Source: Nitrospira sp. (lineage in GTDB: Bacteria > Nitrospirota > Nitrospiria > Nitrospirales > Nitrospiraceae). From it: a stretch of 64,000 bases of DNA. Below the pieces are notes generated by a model, which was not told the origin of the DNA, ran no database searches, and was given only the letters and a program-made list of their open reading frames with translations. The position numbers were made by a program, and so were the translations under genes. Position 1 is the first letter of the stretch. Each line of letters begins with the position of its first letter. The DNA lies in NCBI GenBank assembly GCA_030123565.1, contig CP126122.1, positions 4,416,800 through 4,480,799 on the forward strand, read 5' to 3'. This document shows positions 41,059 to 49,819 of this stretch, in pieces.

Positions 41059-42264
41059 TTCGAGGGGTTGGACCTGCACCGGCGCGCCTTCGCTCACCAG
41101 GTCTTTTCCGGAGACGATCAGTTGTTCGTCGCCGTTCAATCCTTTCAGGACCTCAATGCGGTTCTCCACGCGGATCCCCAGTTCGACCGGCACCTGGTGG
41201 GCCTTTCCGTCCTTGACCACATAGACGTATTGGAATTCTTCCAGACGGCTCACGGCATCCAGCGGGATCTGAATCGCCCGGGGATGGGTGCCGACCAGGA
41301 CCTCGACACGGGCGAACATGCCGCCCTTGAGACGGTGGTCTTTGTTGGGGAGGTCTACTTCGACGGTCATGGTGCGGGTGGCGCGATTCAATGCCTGCAC
41401 GATCCTGGTGACCGTGCCCTCGAACACCTCGGTCTGGTAGGCTTCGGCGCGCACCTCCGCGCGCTGCCCGACCTTCACCAGCGGCACGTCCTTCTCCACG
41501 ACTTCGATCAGGGTGCGGACGGTGTCCACGTCATGCAGGCTCAAGATGCCGCGCGACATGGTGGAGGTGCTGGCGGTGGTGCCGCTCACGTAGGAGCCGG
41601 GATCGAGGTTGCGTTCGGCGATATAGCCGGCGAACGGGGCGCGGATGTAGGAGTAGGCCAGATTGGTTTCGGCCTGGGCCAAGGCCACCGCCATCTGCTG
41701 CACCTGGGCGCGCAAGGAGTCCTGCAGGGCCAATGCTGCGTCGCGGTTCACCAGGGCCGTATCCAGGTCCTGCTGCGATACGAACTGATCCTTGATCAAG
41801 GCCTGCATGCGGTCGAGCGTGAGGGCGGCGTTGCGCACGGCTGCCTCCTGCTGCACGACCTTCGCCTTCGCGGACTGCAGATTGGCCTTTGCCTGGTTGA
41901 CGGCATGGATGTAGTCGGTGTGGTCGATTTCGACGAGCAGTTGGCCGGCCTTCACGAAGTCGCCCTTGTCCACGTAGATCTTGGCGATATAACCGTCCAC
42001 GCGTGAGAACACATTCACCAATTGATTGGGGATGAGGTCGGCCGTGTAGGTCAGCCGCACGTCCAGGTCTCGCTTGATGGGGCTCATCGTACCGACCGTG
42101 AGGACGCGGTTTTTCCGGGGGTCCGTCTTGGCCCCGCTGCTGAGGCGGAACACGACCAAAGCCGTCACGGCGAAGAAGAGGATGATGCCCAGGGTGACGA
42201 TCGGATGCCGCAGGATGGGATTACCGGCCACGCGACGGTCCCCGCTTCTTTCTTGTGGATGCAC
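41032..42264 (-). CDS. RND efflux periplasmic adaptor (membrane fusion protein)
   Basis: 410 residues: one N-terminal membrane anchor (IVTLGIILFFAVTALVVF), the barrel-sandwich half (VDGYIAKIYVDKGDFVKAGQLLVEID), an alpha-hairpin (about 120-215, KANLQSAKAKVVQQEAAV) and the second lipoyl half (SYIRAPFAGYIAERNLDPGSYV), then beta-barrel and membrane-proximal domains. It links the permease downstream (16-base gap) to an outer-membrane channel; no TolC-type gene is in the operon. Confidence 0.93.
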   Translation of the reverse strand: MHPQERSGDRRVAGNPILRHPIVTLGIILFFAVTALVVFRLSSGAKTDPRKNRVLTVGTMSPIKRDLDVRLTYTADLIPNQLVNVFSRVDGYIAKIYVDKGDFVKAGQLLVEIDHTDYIHAVNQAKANLQSAKAKVVQQEAAVRNAALTLDRMQALIKDQFVSQQDLDTALVNRDAALALQDSLRAQVQQMAVALAQAETNLAYSYIRAPFAGYIAERNLDPGSYVSGTTASTSTMSRGILSLHDVDTVRTLIEVVEKDVPLVKVGQRAEVRAEAYQTEVFEGTVTRIVQALNRATRTMTVEVDLPNKDHRLKGGMFARVEVLVGTHPRAIQIPLDAVSRLEEFQYVYVVKDGKAHQVPVELGIRVENRIEVLKGLNGDEQLIVSGKDLVSEGAPVQVQPLESSRLTPDA

Positions 42265-42868
42265 GTTTCAGTCCATTCAGGAAGAGTTCTACGTAGGTGG
42301 CGACGATCTCCTCATGCGAGCAATGCAGCGGCACCTCGAAAATTTCGTGCAACAGGCGGTGGTGCACCACCATGCCGATGAAGGCCCGCGCAGCCAACAG
42401 CGGATCGACCGTGCGGAAGGCGCCTTCCCGGATCCTGGTCCGAATGTAGCCGGCTAAATAGTCGTAGAACACACGGTGTTGCTTGCCGAAAAACATGTCC
42501 GCCAGTTCATGCCCTTCCAGCGCGCTGAAGAGCAGCAGCCGCAGCATCGTGGGATCGGCTCCGGGCCGGATGCGGTAGCCGGCGATGAGGGTAAAGACCC
42601 GGTGATCGTCTCGTTTGCGGGCGACGTCTTCGACGGCGCCGAGGAGTTCGCTGAGCGGAGCTTTTTCGGCGAGGATCGCGGTGTAGAGCGCCCGTTTGGT
42701 CGGGAAATACTTGAACACCAGGGCTTCGCTCACGCCGGCGGCGCGGGCGATTTCCTTGGTGGTGGTTCCCTTGAACCCTTTGGCGGCAAAGAGAGATGCG
42801 GCAGCCGAGATCAGACCGGCCTGCCGGTCGTGGCTCGAGGAACGGGCCGTTGTGGGCGACGTGGTCAT
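42221..42868 (-). CDS. TetR-family transcriptional repressor
   Basis: 215 residues. N-terminal HTH: LISAAASLFAAKGFKGTTTKEI, ARAAGVSEALVFKYFPTKRALY. The C-terminal ligand domain is helical (VFYDYLAGYIRTRIREGAF) and the tail is basic. Its end overlaps the adaptor start by 44 bases, so it is first in the operon. The dyad 18 bases upstream of its ATG is the likely operator; an efflux substrate would be the inducer. Confidence 0.92.
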   Translation of the reverse strand: MTTSPTTARSSSHDRQAGLISAAASLFAAKGFKGTTTKEIARAAGVSEALVFKYFPTKRALYTAILAEKAPLSELLGAVEDVARKRDDHRVFTLIAGYRIRPGADPTMLRLLLFSALEGHELADMFFGKQHRVFYDYLAGYIRTRIREGAFRTVDPLLAARAFIGMVVHHRLLHEIFEVPLHCSHEEIVATYVELFLNGLKRASTRKKRGPSRGR

Positions 42869-42885
42869 CGAATGGATCCGGACTC

Positions 42886-42907
42886 GGTGAGTGAGTGGTC
42901 ACTCACC
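42886..42907. promoter_or_regulatory. TetR-type operator dyad
   Basis: GGTGAGTGA-GTGG-TCACTCACC, perfect 9-bp arms, just before the tetR start on the minus strand. TGAGTGA-type half-sites are common for TetR repressors. It presumably controls the tetR-adaptor-permease operon. Confidence 0.75.
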
Positions 42908-42977
42908 AAAAGACTATCATGAGGCGGCTCATCTCCACAAGGATGAGAGGGGTTCGGAACGGCGCGTGAGCGGGCGG

Positions 42978-43511
42978 TCAAAACCCGGAGGGCGTGGTGC
43001 TCTCGGTGAATTTGGCGCGGAACACCTGGCTTTCGAAGAAGATGATGCCCTGGCCGGTCCGCACGTCGTAACGGAGGATGATCTCGCTGTCCGGCCCTTG
43101 CCAGTTGAAAAACTTCACGGCGCCCGCGGCGATCTGGCCGAGGGTCCGATCCAACGGGCCGAACCGGTCTTGCAAGAACCCCAAAATCCGGTCGTGGGTC
43201 TCCCTGCCGCTGTACCGCACGATGACGCGGGCGAATTTTCCATCGATCGTGTTGAAGCGCATGGAATCGACCTTGGCCGGTCCCAAGGTCGGCGATGCCG
43301 ACTTCAGCTCGTAGGTCTGGACTCGGTCGGCGTCCTCCACCTTGGTGAACCGGTCGGATTCCGAGAAGGCCGCTCCCCAGGGAATGTCTTCGAATCCGTT
43401 CGGGTCGTTGTGCATGGGGACGGCCAGGGCGAGGGTGACCGGCAGCAGCGCCGCCGTCAGAACGACCCCGGCGATCATCGACCACCGATGAAAAGGGAGA
43501 TAGCCGGTCAT
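42978..43511 (-). CDS. Exported hypothetical protein, tandem paralogue 2
   Basis: 177 residues from ATG 43511, one base after the stop of the preceding paralogue. Signal peptide (AGVVLTAALLPVTLALA), then AVPMHNDPNGFEDIPWGAAF, DSMRFNTIDGKFARVIVRYSG, and WQGPDSEIILRYDVRTGQG. The same order of motifs is seen in the gene at 43513-44064. Family of unknown function. Confidence 0.65.
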   Translation of the reverse strand: MTGYLPFHRWSMIAGVVLTAALLPVTLALAVPMHNDPNGFEDIPWGAAFSESDRFTKVEDADRVQTYELKSASPTLGPAKVDSMRFNTIDGKFARVIVRYSGRETHDRILGFLQDRFGPLDRTLGQIAAGAVKFFNWQGPDSEIILRYDVRTGQGIIFFESQVFRAKFTESTTPSGF

Positions 43512-43512
43512 G

Positions 43513-44064
43513 TCAATCAGGCGTATCCGAGATCTGATCCTGGAACCGAGGCGCGAGCGTGCGGCTTTCGATGAACAGATAACCGCGGTCCCGATTGGCT
43601 TCATAGGTGAGGGTGATTTCGGTATCCGGTCCACGCCAGGTATATTGCTGATTCAGCCCCCGCATCATCTGTCCGGGAATCCGCTCGATCTTGCCGTAGG
43701 TCTGTTCGAGAAATTGCAACACCCGCGTATGGGTCTGTACCCCTCGGTATCGAATGGTGACGCGCGCGAATTGGGCATCGACGGCCGAGAGGTGGAGGCT
43801 CTCGACGGGGATGTCGTGGTAGACGGGAGGGCGATCCCGGAATTCGTAATCGGTGATACGGGATCCAGCGTTGGCGACGGCGAGTTCCGGAATGTCGGTG
43901 AGCGGCGCGCCCCATTGAAGATTGCGGAATCCGTGCGGATCGTTCGCCATCGTGATGGCGGATGCGGGGGCGGCATACCCTGCGAGGAGCGCACCGAGAA
44001 ACCAGACGCAGCTCGCGATGCGGGCAGGCGACCATATCGAAGCGGCAGAGGTCATGGTCTGCAA
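43513..44064 (-). CDS. Exported hypothetical protein, tandem paralogue 1
   Basis: 183 residues (Met1 44064 or Met4 44055). Signal peptide FLGALLAGYAAPASA, then MANDPHGFRNLQWGAPL, LHLSAVDAQFARVTIRYRG, WRGPDTEITLTYEANRDRG. Paralogue of the next gene: N-D-P-x-G-F...W-G-A and W-x-G-P-D-x-E-I are shared. Both probably come from a tandem duplication and act in the periplasm. Confidence 0.65.
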   Translation of the reverse strand: MQTMTSAASIWSPARIASCVWFLGALLAGYAAPASAITMANDPHGFRNLQWGAPLTDIPELAVANAGSRITDYEFRDRPPVYHDIPVESLHLSAVDAQFARVTIRYRGVQTHTRVLQFLEQTYGKIERIPGQMMRGLNQQYTWRGPDTEITLTYEANRDRGYLFIESRTLAPRFQDQISDTPD

Positions 44065-44207
44065 GCAGTCTCCTCCGGCACGCTACCACGGTTGCCGAGG
44101 CGACGGCAACTCTTCGTCCGCATCCTTGAGAATGGGAAACCCCTTGGCTATAATGCGCCTCTTGCGCGCGGACACCTCGCGCCGTTCCGTCAAGAGAGGC
44201 CTGGTTC

Positions 44208-44705
44208 ATGATCGACAGCGACCTGTTCGTGCAAGCGCTCCAGGACATGGGCGTGAATTTTTTCACGGGTGTACCCGATTCGATTCTGGGCGGCATCATC
44301 GAAGAGCTGATGACGCGCAAGGTCTATACCCCCGCCGTCCGTGAAGACGAAGCGGTCGCCATGGCCGCCGGCGCCTACATGGCCGGAAAGATTCCCGCCG
44401 TCCTCATGCAGAACTCCGGGCTCGGGACCTCCCTGAACGCCCTCATCTCCTTGAACATGATTTATCGGCAGCCCTGCATCCTGATCGTTTCCTGGCGGGG
44501 CTTCGAAGGCAAAGATGCGCCGGAACATTTGGTGATGGGGGAGACGATGCTGCAATTGCTCGACACCATGAAAATTCCGCACCGGACCCTGTCGGAGCAG
44601 ACAATGGCCGACGACCTCCGGTGGGTGAGCCAGACCTTCATGAAGCAACGGGTTCCGCTGGCGCTCGTCATCAAGAAGGGCGTCGTCAAGGGGTTGCATC
44701 CATGA
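44208..44705 (+). CDS. Phosphonopyruvate decarboxylase-like ThDP enzyme, alpha (PYR) subunit
   Basis: 165 residues forming only the pyrimidine-binding half of a ThDP enzyme: FTGVPDSILGGIIEEL, then the catalytic Glu region AVREDEAVAMAAGAYMAGK, LMQNSGLGTSLNAL and the RGFEGKDAPEHLVMG loop. G-V-P-D-S and N-S-G-x-G-x-x-x-N are typical of phosphonopyruvate and sulfopyruvate decarboxylases. The partner PP domain is the next gene, overlapping by ATGA. With PhnW downstream, phosphonoacetaldehyde formation is the best guess. Confidence 0.85.
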   Translation: MIDSDLFVQALQDMGVNFFTGVPDSILGGIIEELMTRKVYTPAVREDEAVAMAAGAYMAGKIPAVLMQNSGLGTSLNALISLNMIYRQPCILIVSWRGFEGKDAPEHLVMGETMLQLLDTMKIPHRTLSEQTMADDLRWVSQTFMKQRVPLALVIKKGVVKGLHP

Positions 44706-45280
44706 GACCGGAAGAAGGCACCATGCAGAGCCGGGCACAGGCCATGGCCGCGCTGCTCGAATTGTTGACCGACCAGCCGGTCATCATCTGCAACGGCTTT
44801 CCGTCGCGTGAAGCGCACAAGATCGCCGACCGGCCGACCCATTTTTATATGATCGGCTCCATGGGAAACGCGCCGGCGATCGGGCTCGGCGTCGCACTCG
44901 CCAAACCTTCCAAACAGGTGATCGTCTTCGACGGTGACGGCAATGTCCTCATGGGGATGGGCACCCTGGCGACCGTGGGCGCCTTGAAGCCGAAGAATTT
45001 CATCCACGTGGTGTTCGACAACGAAGTGTACGGCACGACCGGGAATCAGCCGACGATTTCCAACGTCGTGCCGCTGGAAAAGGTGGCCAAGGCCGCAGGG
45101 TATGTCCATGTCGAGCGCGTCCTCGACCGGGACGACCTGGTGTACGAGTTCAAAGACATGCTGAAGAAAGAGGGGCCGAGCATGTTGCTGGTCAAGGTCA
45201 ACGAGTTCGTCGAGGATGCCGGGCGAGTCCTGCATGAGCCGCCGGACATCACCGCCCGATTCATGAAAGCGATCGAATAG
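44702..45280 (+). CDS. Phosphonopyruvate decarboxylase-like ThDP enzyme, beta (PP) subunit
   Basis: 192 residues from ATG 44702 (a Met at 44723 is also possible). The ThDP/Mg site is VIVFDGDGNVLMGMGTLATVGA (GDG...N family motif), followed by FDNEVYGTTGNQPTISN. GSMGNAPAIGLGVALAKP is the usual PP-domain opening. Together with the alpha subunit it makes a complete decarboxylase split into two chains, as in ComDE-type sulfopyruvate decarboxylases. The substrate is inferred from neighbours. Confidence 0.87.
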   Translation: MRPEEGTMQSRAQAMAALLELLTDQPVIICNGFPSREAHKIADRPTHFYMIGSMGNAPAIGLGVALAKPSKQVIVFDGDGNVLMGMGTLATVGALKPKNFIHVVFDNEVYGTTGNQPTISNVVPLEKVAKAAGYVHVERVLDRDDLVYEFKDMLKKEGPSMLLVKVNEFVEDAGRVLHEPPDITARFMKAIE

Positions 45281-45357
45281 TGCGTCGTTCGTGACGCGCC
45301 GCCGGCGCCTCGTCCTGCGCTTCACGAGCGACCTGTCACGAAGAACGGAGTTCGCAG

Positions 45358-46449
45358 GTGATCTTACTCAATCCCGGTCCAGTCAATGTGTCCGAACGGG
45401 TGCGGCAGGCCTTGATGCGCCCCGATATCTGCCATCGAGAAGCGGAATTCTCCGACCTGTTGGGGCGAGTCCAACAAAAATTATTGACGGCGTTCGTGCC
45501 CGGGAACGAAGCGGACTACGTCGCGGTCTTGCTGACCGGCTCAGGCACTGCCGCGGTGGAATCCGCCATCATGTCGTGCCTCCCGATGGGAAAGCGTATG
45601 CTGGTGCTCAACAACGGCATCTACGGCGAGCGCATCTCCAACATGATCGGCCTGCACCGGCTCGGCGTGTCCGAACTCAAGTCGGAGTGGCATGTCAGGC
45701 CGGACCCGGAGCGGCTGCGCTTGGCCCTGCGCCAGCATCCCGAGGTCCATGCGGTGGCGATGGTGCACCATGAAACGACCACCGGCTTGATCAATCCCGT
45801 CAAGGAGATCGCCGAGGTCGTCGATAGTCAGAACCGCGTGTTCGTGCTCGATTCCGTGAGCGGCCTGGGAGGCGAGCCGATCGATATCGCCGGCTCTCAC
45901 ATCTATATGGTGGCGGGGACTGCCGGCAAATGCATTCAAGGATTTCCCGGCGTCTCGTTCGTCCTCCTTCGTAAGGGGTTTCTGGAGCGGATGCGAGGGT
46001 ACCCGAAGCGATCCTGGTACCTGCATCTGACCCACTATGTCGACAATCAAGGGAAAGGGACCGTGCCCTTCACCCCGGCGGTGCAAGTTTATTATGCGTT
46101 TGAAGAGGCCCTCGACGAGTTGTTGGAGGAGGGGGTCGCCAATCGCATGAGGCGGTACAAGCTGACCGCCTCAAAGATTCGGGAACGCATGGGGCAACTG
46201 GGAATCAAAGCCTTGTTGCCGTCCGAATCCCAATCGAACACGATCACGGCATTCCATTTGCCGCCCGGCATCGATTACGCCACATTACACGATCAGCTGA
46301 AGGCCCGTGGCTATGTCATCTATGCCGGACAGGGACAATTGGAATCGAAGATCTTCCGCATCGCCAACATGGGTGCCCTGACCGAAGCGCAGATCCAAGG
46401 ATTTCTGACGGCCTTCGAGCAGGTGCTTGCAGGTGCAAGTCGTCCATGA
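45358..46449 (+). CDS. phnW: 2-aminoethylphosphonate:pyruvate aminotransferase
   Basis: 363 residues from GTG 45358. Class V aminotransferase: LLNPGPVNVSERVRQALMRP, HREAEFSDLL, LTGSGTAAVESAI, MVHHETTTGLINPV, LDSVSGLGG and the PLP Lys191 in AGKCIQGFPGVSFV, where K-C-I-Q-G-x-P-G marks PhnW. In a biosynthetic setting it converts phosphonoacetaldehyde to 2-aminoethylphosphonate. No phnX or phnA/phnY degradation genes are adjacent, which favours synthesis over catabolism. Confidence 0.9.
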   Translation: MILLNPGPVNVSERVRQALMRPDICHREAEFSDLLGRVQQKLLTAFVPGNEADYVAVLLTGSGTAAVESAIMSCLPMGKRMLVLNNGIYGERISNMIGLHRLGVSELKSEWHVRPDPERLRLALRQHPEVHAVAMVHHETTTGLINPVKEIAEVVDSQNRVFVLDSVSGLGGEPIDIAGSHIYMVAGTAGKCIQGFPGVSFVLLRKGFLERMRGYPKRSWYLHLTHYVDNQGKGTVPFTPAVQVYYAFEEALDELLEEGVANRMRRYKLTASKIRERMGQLGIKALLPSESQSNTITAFHLPPGIDYATLHDQLKARGYVIYAGQGQLESKIFRIANMGALTEAQIQGFLTAFEQVLAGASRP

Positions 46450-47165
46450 AAGCCGTCATCCTGGCCGCCGGGGTCGGCAAGCGCCTCTGGCCGATCACAC
46501 AACACAAGCCGAAATGTCTGATCGAGATCGGGGGGCAGACGTTGCTGTCCCGCTATTTCGATGCGCTGGCCGGCGTCCGGATCAGAGAGGCCACCATCGT
46601 GGTCGGTTACAAGCAGGAGATGATCAGGGCGGCGGCCGGTTCGCAATGCCGCGGGGTGGACATTTCCTATCTGGTGAACGAGGAGTTTCACCGCGGCAGT
46701 ATCTCGTCTTTGTGGGTCGCCCGGTCGGCATTGTCCGACGACGTGGTGATCATGGATGCGGATGTGTTGTTCCACCGTGAGATTCTGCGCTGCCTGGTGG
46801 AGTCGCCCTTTACGAACTGTCTGCTGATGGATGATACGGTGAAACAGACCGGCGAGGAATGCATGGTGGTGGTCCAGGGCGGACGGGTGATCGCCTTGAG
46901 CAAGAAGATGCCCGAGCGGTACGATGTGGCGGGAGAGGGCGTGGGGTTTCTGAAAGTGTGCCGGGCCGATACGGCCCAGGTGATCGACTCGCTCAAGGGC
47001 TATATCGATCAGGGCCGATGGGAGATGGAATACGAAGACGGACTGTCGCAATATTTCCGGAACGTGAAGGTGGGGCATGAAAAAATCGGGGACCTGCCCT
47101 GGACCGAGATCGATTTTCCCGAGGATGTGACGAGGGCGGAGCGGGAGATCCTGCCGAAGCTGTAG
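46446..47165 (+). CDS. PntC-like phosphonate cytidylyltransferase
   Basis: 239 residues; ATG 46446 overlaps the phnW stop. Nucleotidyltransferase fold: AVILAAGVGKRLWPITQHKPKCLIEIGG, VVGYKQEMI, the metal-binding VVIMDADVLF, and LPWTEIDFPEDVTRAEREI at the end. Sugar and choline NTP transferases share this fold, but the position after phnW and before a CDP-alcohol transferase points to CTP:2-aminoethylphosphonate activation. Unlike some PntC proteins it is not fused to PEP mutase or an aminotransferase. Confidence 0.8.
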   Translation: MKAVILAAGVGKRLWPITQHKPKCLIEIGGQTLLSRYFDALAGVRIREATIVVGYKQEMIRAAAGSQCRGVDISYLVNEEFHRGSISSLWVARSALSDDVVIMDADVLFHREILRCLVESPFTNCLLMDDTVKQTGEECMVVVQGGRVIALSKKMPERYDVAGEGVGFLKVCRADTAQVIDSLKGYIDQGRWEMEYEDGLSQYFRNVKVGHEKIGDLPWTEIDFPEDVTRAEREILPKL

Positions 47166-47184
47166 CTTCGCGGGACCTAGTCTG

Positions 47185-48639
47185 ATGAGTGAAAGCACAC
47201 TGGAACGCGGTGCCGAACTGCAGGGGTTGAGCACGGCCATTCTGTTGCCCGGCGCGGGGCTGTTCGGAGACCGGCTCGGGCGCGGCCTTACCGACGTGGG
47301 GCCGCTGACGCCCATCGGAGGGCTGAGCCTCTTTCAACGCACCGTGCTCACGCTGCAACGGGCGGGCATTCGCCAATTGATCGTGCTGGCCGGTGCCGAT
47401 GAAGAATTGCTCAAACATACGTTGGCGCGGGGGGCGCGCGTCACGATTCCCGTTCGCTGGATGCCGGTGCGGGAGTTTCCGCTCGACGATCCGCGCACGT
47501 GGGAATCGTTGGCCGCCGAGGTGCGGGGGTTCTGTCTGATCGCCGGCGTGCAGGCGGTGTTTTCCAAAGGATTGATCGAACACCTGCGGCAGACCGTGCG
47601 TGACGGAGAGGCGTTGGTGGTGACCCGCGCGGCCGGTCCTATCGAGCCGGCCGTGGGCCGACGGAACCCGGCGGTCGCGCTCCAGGAAGGCCGGCTCATT
47701 TCCTTTCACAATCAAACCGGGTACGAAGGCCACCAGGTGGCGGCGGATCTGGTCGTGTTGCCGGCGAGCATTTTGAATCCTCCGAACGGGAGGGCGGTCT
47801 CCGCGATCGGGGGAGGAACGGAGCCGCTGGGCATGATTCCCGTGCGCCGTTGGTTGGAACGGGCGGCGGCGGAGGGGCGCGTGCGGGTGGTCACGGCAGC
47901 TTCCCATGCCGGCTTGTGGTATCGGGACGTGTGGGACCAGCCGAGTGCCGGCCTTGCCGAACGTACGCTCTTCCGCTCGCTCAAGGGGGAGTCCGAGGGA
48001 TTGGTCGACCGGTATTTCAATCGGACCTTCTCGCGCCTGTTGACGAGGGCCTTCTTATGGATGAAATGCTCTCCCAACGCGATCACTATGATCGCCACGG
48101 CGGTCGGGCTGCTCTCCGCCGTCTGGTTCGGCTTCGGCACCTATCAAGCCGGGATCGTCGCCGCGTTGTTGTTCCAATTGGCAGCCGTCATCGACTGTTG
48201 CGACGGTGAGGTGGCGCGGTTGACCTTTACGGAATCGCCCTTCGGTGCCTGGCTTGATATCGCCATGGACAACGTGGTGCATATCGCCATCTTCGCCGGA
48301 ATCGCCTGTGGGGCTTACCTGCGGCAGGCCGGCCAGGCCGGCGCCTGGATTCCGTTGGCGCTGGGCTGCGCGGCAGTGCTCGGCAACGTGCTGTCGTTTT
48401 GGCTGGTCACGAAGGCCCAAAAAATCGGCGCCGTCCGCGGCTGGAGCACGCCCACGCAGGCGGCCTGGTCCGACTTTATTCTGAAGAACGTGGCGAGCCG
48501 GGACTTTTCCGTGGTGGTGTTTCTGTTCGCCTTGCTGGACAAGCTCGACTGGTTTTTGTGGATCGCGGCGCTCGGTTCGACGGTGTTTTGGTCGTTGATG
48601 GTGTGGGTCATCAGACCTTCGGCACGCGCCCGTGCTTAA
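47185..48639 (+). CDS. CDP-alcohol phosphotransferase with N-terminal nucleotidyltransferase-like domain
   Basis: 484 residues. Residues 15-270 look like a degenerate nucleotidyltransferase (ILLPGAGLFGDRLGRGL instead of LAAG-x-G-x-R-L). The C-terminal membrane half holds the complete CDP-OH-P motif D-x2-D-G-x2-A-R-x8-G-x3-D-x3-D beginning at Asp337 (DCCDGEVARL...GAWLDIAMDN), plus five or six membrane helices. It should move a CMP-activated headgroup, here probably AEP, to an alcohol on a lipid. The layout recalls archaeal IPCT-DIPPS fusions. Confidence 0.88.
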   Translation: MSESTLERGAELQGLSTAILLPGAGLFGDRLGRGLTDVGPLTPIGGLSLFQRTVLTLQRAGIRQLIVLAGADEELLKHTLARGARVTIPVRWMPVREFPLDDPRTWESLAAEVRGFCLIAGVQAVFSKGLIEHLRQTVRDGEALVVTRAAGPIEPAVGRRNPAVALQEGRLISFHNQTGYEGHQVAADLVVLPASILNPPNGRAVSAIGGGTEPLGMIPVRRWLERAAAEGRVRVVTAASHAGLWYRDVWDQPSAGLAERTLFRSLKGESEGLVDRYFNRTFSRLLTRAFLWMKCSPNAITMIATAVGLLSAVWFGFGTYQAGIVAALLFQLAAVIDCCDGEVARLTFTESPFGAWLDIAMDNVVHIAIFAGIACGAYLRQAGQAGAWIPLALGCAAVLGNVLSFWLVTKAQKIGAVRGWSTPTQAAWSDFILKNVASRDFSVVVFLFALLDKLDWFLWIAALGSTVFWSLMVWVIRPSARARA

Positions 48640-49627
48640 AGCGGCTCTCTTTCTTCTCGGGGCGCTGACGCTTTCGGCATTGGTCTGGCACATCGGCATC
48701 GATCGTATTTATGGGGCGGTGGCGCAACTCGGCCCTGCCGCGATGCTGGCGATCCTCCTGCCCTCTCTTCTCATGTATGTGCTGGAAGCCTACGGCTGGC
48801 GCGTGACGCTCGGCGCCTGGGCGAAGGATGTGCCGTTTTGGCGGCTCTTGGCGATTCGCACCGCCGGCGAAGTCGTGAACATGACCACGCCCACGGCCTA
48901 CGTAGGCGGCGAACCGCTGAAGGCGTTCCTTCTCAAACGGCAGGGAGTGCCGCTGGTGGAAGGGTTGGCGTCGGTCGTGACGGCCAAAACCACGATGACG
49001 ATCGCCCAGATTCTTTTCATCCTGGCAGGGATCGGCTTGGGGTTCTGGTTGTTGGAAGTGGGCGGATCGGCCGGGCAGACCATCACGGCGGGATTGGTCA
49101 GCGTGGGGCTGCTGCTGTTCGGAGTCGGCGCCTTCGTCCTCGTGCAGCGACACGGCATGTTTTCATGGATCCTGAAGATCCTGCGCTTCATCGGGTTGCG
49201 GCTGCAGTCCTTGGAGTCACGGGAACAGAAGCTTCTCGAATTGGATCGCACCATCGCCCACTTCTACAGCCATCGGCGATCGGCCTTCTTGTTATCGACC
49301 GGGCTCTTTCTCCTCGGCTGGCTGGCCGAGGCTTTAGAGGTGTTCGTCATGGTTCTATGCCTAGGGCAACCCATCACGGTGCTGTCCGCCGTGGCGATCG
49401 GAGCCCTGTCGGTGTTCATCAAGGGCGGCACCTTTTTCATCCCCGGCAGTTTGGGCGCACAGGATGCGGGCAATCTATTCTTATTGACCACGTTCGGGTA
49501 CGGCGATGTGACCGGCATCACCTTTGCGTTGTTGCGGCGCTTTCGGGAATTCGTCTGGATCGCGCTGGGGCTTGCCTGTCTGGCGATCGTGACGAAGGGT
49601 GCCGATCGTTCCCTCTCCATCGACTGA
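48632..49627 (+). CDS. LPG-synthase-like/HpnL-like multi-pass membrane protein (UPF0104)
   Basis: 331 residues from GTG 48632, overlapping the previous gene by 8 bases. Eight or so membrane helices; family features EVVNMTTPTAYVGGEPLKAF, SVVTAKTTMTIAQIL, FIKGGTFFIPGSLGAQDAGN. The catalytic C-terminal domain of MprF is absent. Such stand-alone domains are thought to flip or move polar lipids, so it may translocate the aminoethylphosphonate lipid made by the preceding enzymes. Confidence 0.83.
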   Translation: MLKAALFLLGALTLSALVWHIGIDRIYGAVAQLGPAAMLAILLPSLLMYVLEAYGWRVTLGAWAKDVPFWRLLAIRTAGEVVNMTTPTAYVGGEPLKAFLLKRQGVPLVEGLASVVTAKTTMTIAQILFILAGIGLGFWLLEVGGSAGQTITAGLVSVGLLLFGVGAFVLVQRHGMFSWILKILRFIGLRLQSLESREQKLLELDRTIAHFYSHRRSAFLLSTGLFLLGWLAEALEVFVMVLCLGQPITVLSAVAIGALSVFIKGGTFFIPGSLGAQDAGNLFLLTTFGYGDVTGITFALLRRFREFVWIALGLACLAIVTKGADRSLSID

Positions 49628-49819
49628 CGAACATCGACAGTGATTCGGAATCAGTCACGCCTGCCTCTGTGTACAGGTCTTCGAGGAATTTCCTCGCGAG
49701 AAGTGGCTGAAATGCACGTTCTTCGGTACACTTGGGATCGGAGCCGTCTCCGGCCTGCCGAGGACGAACAACCGGGCAGCCGCAGGCGGATGCCCGCATG
49801 TGAGGAAAGAGTTTCAACC

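Noticed and set aside
43082-44207. Search for PEP mutase upstream of the phosphonate genes
   Set aside because: Only the two exported paralogues lie there, on the opposite strand; no EDK...NS motif is seen in either strand of the window's real genes.
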